Part shown: positions 60,996 to 64,000 of the stretch, in pieces
Position numbering within the stretch: the first letter of the stretch is position 1
Layout of the letters: each line of letters starts with the position of its first letter
Notes under the pieces: generated by a model
What the model was told of the DNA's origin: nothing
Database searches by the model: none
The model's input: only the letters and a program-made list of their open reading frames with translations
Translations under genes and position numbers: made by a program
Assembly: GCA_003223645.1 (NCBI GenBank)
Contig: QHVT01000009.1
Location: 1-64,000, forward strand
Length of the DNA: 64,000 nt
DNA from: Acidobacteriota bacterium
Lineage (GTDB): Bacteria > Acidobacteriota > Thermoanaerobaculia > Gp7-AA8
Direction: 5' to 3'

Positions 60996-62090
60996 CTAGT
61001 GCACGAACTTCCTTCGGTTCCGAATGTAGTCCGCGAGGATGTACTCCCCCAGCCGGTCGGGTGAGGCGTAGAACGCGCGGCCGCGGTTGATTTTCGAGAG
61101 CTGGTCGACGAAGTTGACGAGCATCGGGTCGGTCGCGAGCATGAATGTGGTGATGGGGATGCCGGCGCGGCGGCAGCGGTCCGCTTCTTCGAGCGTGCGG
61201 TTGACGATCTTCATGTCGAGACCGAACGAGTTGGTATACAGGCGGCCGTTCTCGGTCAGCGCGGACGGTTTGCCATCGGTGATCATGAAGATCTGTTTAT
61301 TGTTGTGCTTGCGTCTCCGCAGGATGCGCTGCGCGAGCTCGAGTCCCGCTTTCGTGTTGGTGTGATACGGGCCAACCTCGGCGTAAGGGATCTCCGAGAT
61401 CGGCACTTCCTTCGCGTCGTCGCCGAAGAGCAGCACATCGATCGCGTCTTTCGGATACTTCGTCATGATCAGTTCCGTCAGCGCGAGCGCGACTTTCTTC
61501 GCCGGCGTGATGCGGTCCTCGCCGTAGAGGATCATCGAGTGCGAGATGTCGATCATGACGACGGTCGCGCAACTGGAGTTGTGCTCGGTCTCGAAGACTT
61601 CGAGGTCGTCTTCGGTGATCGAGATCGCATCCGCGGGATCGTTGTGCTTCATCGCGTTCTGCAATGAGCGGATGGAATCGATCGACATCGGATCGTCGCC
61701 GAAATGATATGGACGCGTCTCACTGAGGCGCTCCGTCCCCTGCCCCGCGTTCGCGACGGAGTGATAGCCACTGATCGATTTCTGCAGGCCGCCGAAAATC
61801 TCGTCGAGTGCATCGCGGCGGATCTGACGCTCGCCTCCGGCCGCGAGGACGACGTTCCCTTCGGAGTCGCGTCCGAGGATGTTCTCGTCGAGAAGCTGTG
61901 CGAAGAAAGCCTCGAGATCGACGTCGGGATCGATGTAGCCGCGCTGCTGGAGCATGCGCATCCAGCGCATCGCCTCTTCGACGTCGCCGCCGCTCTGCAA
62001 CAGCAATTGATTGAAGAGACGGCGCAGTCCCATCTCTTCGAGGAGGCGCCGGATCAGGTCGGGGTCGAGGTGGCCGTAGCGATGTCTCAT
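60996..62090 (-). CDS. VWA-domain protein, partner of MoxR-type AAA+
   Basis: Protein of 364 residues. The N-terminal half is helical (LLEEMGLRRLFNQLLLQ, VDLEAFFAQLL). The VWA domain starts near residue 175 with a MIDAS DISHSM (VVMIDISHSMILYG) and has TKYPKDAIDVLLFGDDAKE and MITDGKPSAL, with C-terminal PITTFMLATDPMLVNFVDQL. VWA partners of MoxR ATPases act in metal insertion or complex assembly. A MoxR-type gene lies upstream on the same strand, with a small RHH-TPR gene between. The start ATG overlaps no gene; a palindrome lies ahead. Confidence 0.9.
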   Translation of the reverse strand: MRHRYGHLDPDLIRRLLEEMGLRRLFNQLLLQSGGDVEEAMRWMRMLQQRGYIDPDVDLEAFFAQLLDENILGRDSEGNVVLAAGGERQIRRDALDEIFGGLQKSISGYHSVANAGQGTERLSETRPYHFGDDPMSIDSIRSLQNAMKHNDPADAISITEDDLEVFETEHNSSCATVVMIDISHSMILYGEDRITPAKKVALALTELIMTKYPKDAIDVLLFGDDAKEVPISEIPYAEVGPYHTNTKAGLELAQRILRRRKHNNKQIFMITDGKPSALTENGRLYTNSFGLDMKIVNRTLEEADRCRRAGIPITTFMLATDPMLVNFVDQLSKINRGRAFYASPDRLGEYILADYIRNRRKFVH

Positions 62091-62094
62091 GCAG

Positions 62095-62167
62095 GGCTGA
62101 GTGCTGGGTGCTGAGTGCTGGGTGCTGGGAGCTCGGCTTCTAACTCAGCACCCAGCACCCAGCACTG
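62095..62167. repeat. Heptad palindrome (GTGCTGG/GTGCTGA)n
   Basis: Plus-strand direct units GCTGAGTGCTGGGTGCTGAG and so on are faced by CAGCACCCAGCACCCAGCAC. Same units as 6948-7033. On the minus strand it starts six bases after the TAA of the RHH-TPR gene and ends four bases before the VWA start. Confidence 0.85.
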
Positions 62168-62169
62168 TT

Positions 62170-62604
62170 TTACGCCTCTCCGAGAGGCTTGTTTTTCTCT
62201 AACTTTTCGATCCACTTCGCGATCGTCGGATTGTTCGGCAGATGCTCGCGCGCTTCTTCGAGCGACACGAGCGCGTCGTCTTCGCGGCCCATGACCAAAA
62301 GAATCTGCACGCGCAATTCCACGAGCGCCTGATACAACGCGAAGTCGGTGACTTTTTGTTGCGACAGGAGCGACATCGCGCGCGTGACGAATTTCAGCGC
62401 GACGTCGGGCTTCGAATCGTTGAGCGCGTCCGCCGCGAAACGATGAAGCATCCTCGGCGAGTCGCCGAGGAAGGACTTCGCGTCGACGAATTGAAGCAGC
62501 GCCTCGCGCACGACCGACTCCTGGTCGGGAAACCATCCGTCGCGGATGATCCGGTCGATCTGCCGCGAGAGCTCATTCGGGATGTCGGCCGAGACTTTGG
62601 TCAT
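62170..62604 (-). CDS. Ribbon-helix-helix protein with TPR-like C-terminus
   Basis: Protein of 144 residues. The N-terminus (SADIPNELSRQIDRIIRDGWFP, SVVREALLQFVDAK) is a ribbon-helix-helix DNA-binding domain of the kind seen in antitoxins and small regulators. The C-terminal half is a pair of TPR-like helices (FALYQALVELRVQILLVMGR, LEEAREHLPNN). It lies between the AAA+ and VWA genes on the same strand and may regulate or assist that operon. No toxin gene is adjacent. Confidence 0.75.
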   Translation of the reverse strand: MTKVSADIPNELSRQIDRIIRDGWFPDQESVVREALLQFVDAKSFLGDSPRMLHRFAADALNDSKPDVALKFVTRAMSLLSQQKVTDFALYQALVELRVQILLVMGREDDALVSLEEAREHLPNNPTIAKWIEKLEKNKPLGEA

Positions 62605-62629
62605 TGCCTTGTCTGGTTTCCTGGTTCTC

Positions 62630-62728
62630 TAGTTTATCCCGCGCGAAGAGTGGTTGCGCGGTTGCTCGGTCGCGCGGTGGGGTGGGCGGGCCGCGCAACT
62701 GCGCGACCGCGTAACCGCGCAACCCAAC
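62630..62728. repeat. Palindrome of GGTTGCGCGGTTGCTC units
   Basis: GTTTATCCCGCGCG leads into GTTGCGCGGTTGCTCGGTCGCGCGG, faced by CCGCGCAACTGCGCGACCGCGTAACCGCGC. On the minus strand the AAA+ gene stop TAG is followed at once by GTTGGGTTGCGCGG. Sister of 18198-18295. Confidence 0.75.
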
Positions 62729-64000
62729 CTATCGAACCGTCCGTAAAACGTTGAACTTCATCAGCTCCTGGAACGTGATCGTCGAGTCGAGGTCTTCGCG
62801 CGCGAGGCGGAGCGCCTGGTGCAATCCTTCGAGCACCATCTCCATCCAGAACGCGAGCTCTTCGTCGCGCTTCGGACTCGCGTACTTGCGCGCGACGTCG
62901 GCGAGGCGCGGCACGCGCGACAGCTCGCGGAAGTATTCGGCGAATGGCTGTTCATCCGACAACGTGATCTTGTTGCCGTCCGCGAACCACGCCAGGATCG
63001 ATTCGTAGCCTGGCTCGCTCGGGGCAGCGGCGGGTGGCGGTTCTTCGCGCTGCTGCTGCTGTTCTTTTTTCTTTTGGCGGCGTCCCGAGAACATGTCGTC
63101 GAGCTCGTCGTGGTCGATCTCGCCGTAGCGCTTCTCGCGCGCTGCGCGCTCGTTCACGCCCGCGCGCTCGATCGCCGGGAACTTCGTCGAGAACAATTTC
63201 CCGACCGTCTCGCCGATCAGTTTTCGCGCGACGACTTCCGCGCCCTGCTGCTCCCCTTCGTACACCATCTCCACTTTTCCGGTGACCGCCGGCAGCACCA
63301 TGTTGAGATCGCAGAGTCGCGGGAAGACATATTTGTCGCCGGTCATCGCGGCGCGGCGCTCGAGATTCGATTGCAGCAATTCCATCGCCGCGATCGTCAG
63401 TCGCGCGGACACGCCCGACGACTGATCGACGAGCTCCGATCCGCGCGCGGTGAACGCGATCGACTCGACGAGATCGCGCACGTACGGCGGAATGTCGATC
63501 GACGCGGCTCCGTCGCGATCGAGCCACGCTTCCTGATCGGTGATGCGCCGCGCGGTCTCGACGCTCTGCGGATAGTGCGTGAGGATCTGTGAGTCGATGC
63601 GGTCCTTCAGCGGCGTGATGATGTTCCCGCGGCTCGTGTAGTCCTCGGGGTTCGCGCTGAAGACGAGCACGACGTCCATCGGAATGCGCACCGGAAATCC
63701 GCGGATCTGCAGGTCGCGCTCTTCGAGAATGTTGAGCAGCGCAACCTGAATGCGCGGCGCGAGATCAGGCAGCTCGTTGATCGCGAAGATGCCGCGATTC
63801 GTGCGCGGGATGATGCCGTAGTGGATCACTTCCTCGTCGGCGTACGTGAGGCGCTGATTCGCGGCTTTGATCGGATCGATGTCGCCGATGAGATCGGCGA
63901 CCGTGACGTCGGGCGTCGCGAGTTTTTCGCGATAACGCAGATCGCGCGGAATCCACGCGATCGGCAGGTCGTCACCTTTCTCGACGGCAAGCCGCCGGCA
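62729..64000 (-). CDS. MoxR/magnesium-chelatase-like AAA+ ATPase (cut by window edge)
   Basis: The minus strand is open to the right edge, giving 423 residues without a start. Visible: Walker B-like FAINELPDLAPRIQ, sensor-1 VFSANPEDYTSRGNIITPLK (with Arg finger), sensor-2-region RLTIAAMELLQSNLERR. The C-terminus carries a Lys/Gln-rich linker (RRQKKKEQQQQREEPP) and a helical tail. The Walker A lies outside the window. The pair with the downstream VWA gene fits MoxR-VWA chaperone systems. Confidence 0.9.
   Translation of the reverse strand, partial: CRRLAVEKGDDLPIAWIPRDLRYREKLATPDVTVADLIGDIDPIKAANQRLTYADEEVIHYGIIPRTNRGIFAINELPDLAPRIQVALLNILEERDLQIRGFPVRIPMDVVLVFSANPEDYTSRGNIITPLKDRIDSQILTHYPQSVETARRITDQEAWLDRDGAASIDIPPYVRDLVESIAFTARGSELVDQSSGVSARLTIAAMELLQSNLERRAAMTGDKYVFPRLCDLNMVLPAVTGKVEMVYEGEQQGAEVVARKLIGETVGKLFSTKFPAIERAGVNERAAREKRYGEIDHDELDDMFSGRRQKKKEQQQQREEPPPAAAPSEPGYESILAWFADGNKITLSDEQPFAEYFRELSRVPRLADVARKYASPKRDEELAFWMEMVLEGLHQALRLAREDLDSTITFQELMKFNVLRTVR

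Noticed and set aside
1-64000. tRNA or rRNA genes
   Set aside because: Scanning for T-loop-like GTTCGA words and paired arms gave no full cloverleaf, and no rRNA-like stretch was recognised.

Overview
The window looks like a piece of a GC-rich, Gram-negative-type soil bacterium. An Acidobacteriota-like genome (Thermoanaerobaculia or a neighbour) is my best guess, inferred from gene content: an sdhCAB set with a single cytochrome b subunit, a 180-kDa-type NAD-glutamate dehydrogenase, a MamK/MreB-like actin, a Ser/Thr kinase with a zinc ribbon, a DUF4388-FHA protein, and ECF sigma factors paired with unusual partners. No rRNA, tRNA or CRISPR array was seen. Spacers are short and most are filled with palindromic repeats.

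Layout. 0-3 kb: edge of a transposase gene, then an OmpR-type two-component pair. 3.1-6.7 kb: sdhC-sdhA-sdhB. 7.0-8.9 kb: a DesK/DesR-like two-component pair split by a repeat. 8.9-12.4 kb: a 5'-nucleotidase-like hydrolase, an AT-hook DNA-binding protein and adenosylhomocysteinase. 12.6-16.8 kb: two SPFH proteins with membrane and exported partners, a DinB-like protein and a DUF5684 protein. 16.9-23 kb: a dicarboxylate symporter, an AmiC-type amidase coupled to an actin-like ATPase, a Ser/Thr kinase and an ExbD/TolR protein. 23.0-23.3 kb: a 42-bp palindromic tandem array. 23.5-30.1 kb: glutamate dehydrogenase and an M28 peptidase.

30.1-39.1 kb is an island of different base composition. Two small leftward ORFs diverge from a tightly coupled rightward operon: a RapA/HepA-type SNF2 helicase, a YhaO/SbcD-like (Mre11-type) nuclease and a YhaN-like (Rad50-type) ATPase. 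A decayed UvrD-like helicase lies behind it. This is the best candidate for an undescribed DNA-processing or defence system.

39.1-45 kb: a GT39-like membrane glycosyltransferase and a fatty acid activation/beta-oxidation pair. 45-51 kb: a NatAB-like ABC exporter, then a sigma factor / zinc-finger-TPR anti-sigma-like protein / small exported peptide module, and an M20 peptidase. 51.7-57.9 kb: a DUF1684 lipoprotein, a second ECF sigma factor coupled to a YfbK-like protein that lacks its VWA domain, a zinc-ribbon protein, a dienelactone hydrolase, a YeiH-type transporter and a DUF4388-FHA protein. 58-64 kb: seryl-tRNA synthetase, a subtilase, and a VWA / RHH-TPR / MoxR-type AAA+ group that runs off the right edge.

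A second theme is the intergenic DNA. Many genes end in palindromes built of short direct repeats (often 7-mers such as AAGGCAG, AACGCAG and GTGCTGG), and the first unit often abuts or includes the stop codon. Other palindrome families recur, and three copies sit in frame inside coding sequences: one in the amidase and two in the glycosyltransferase.
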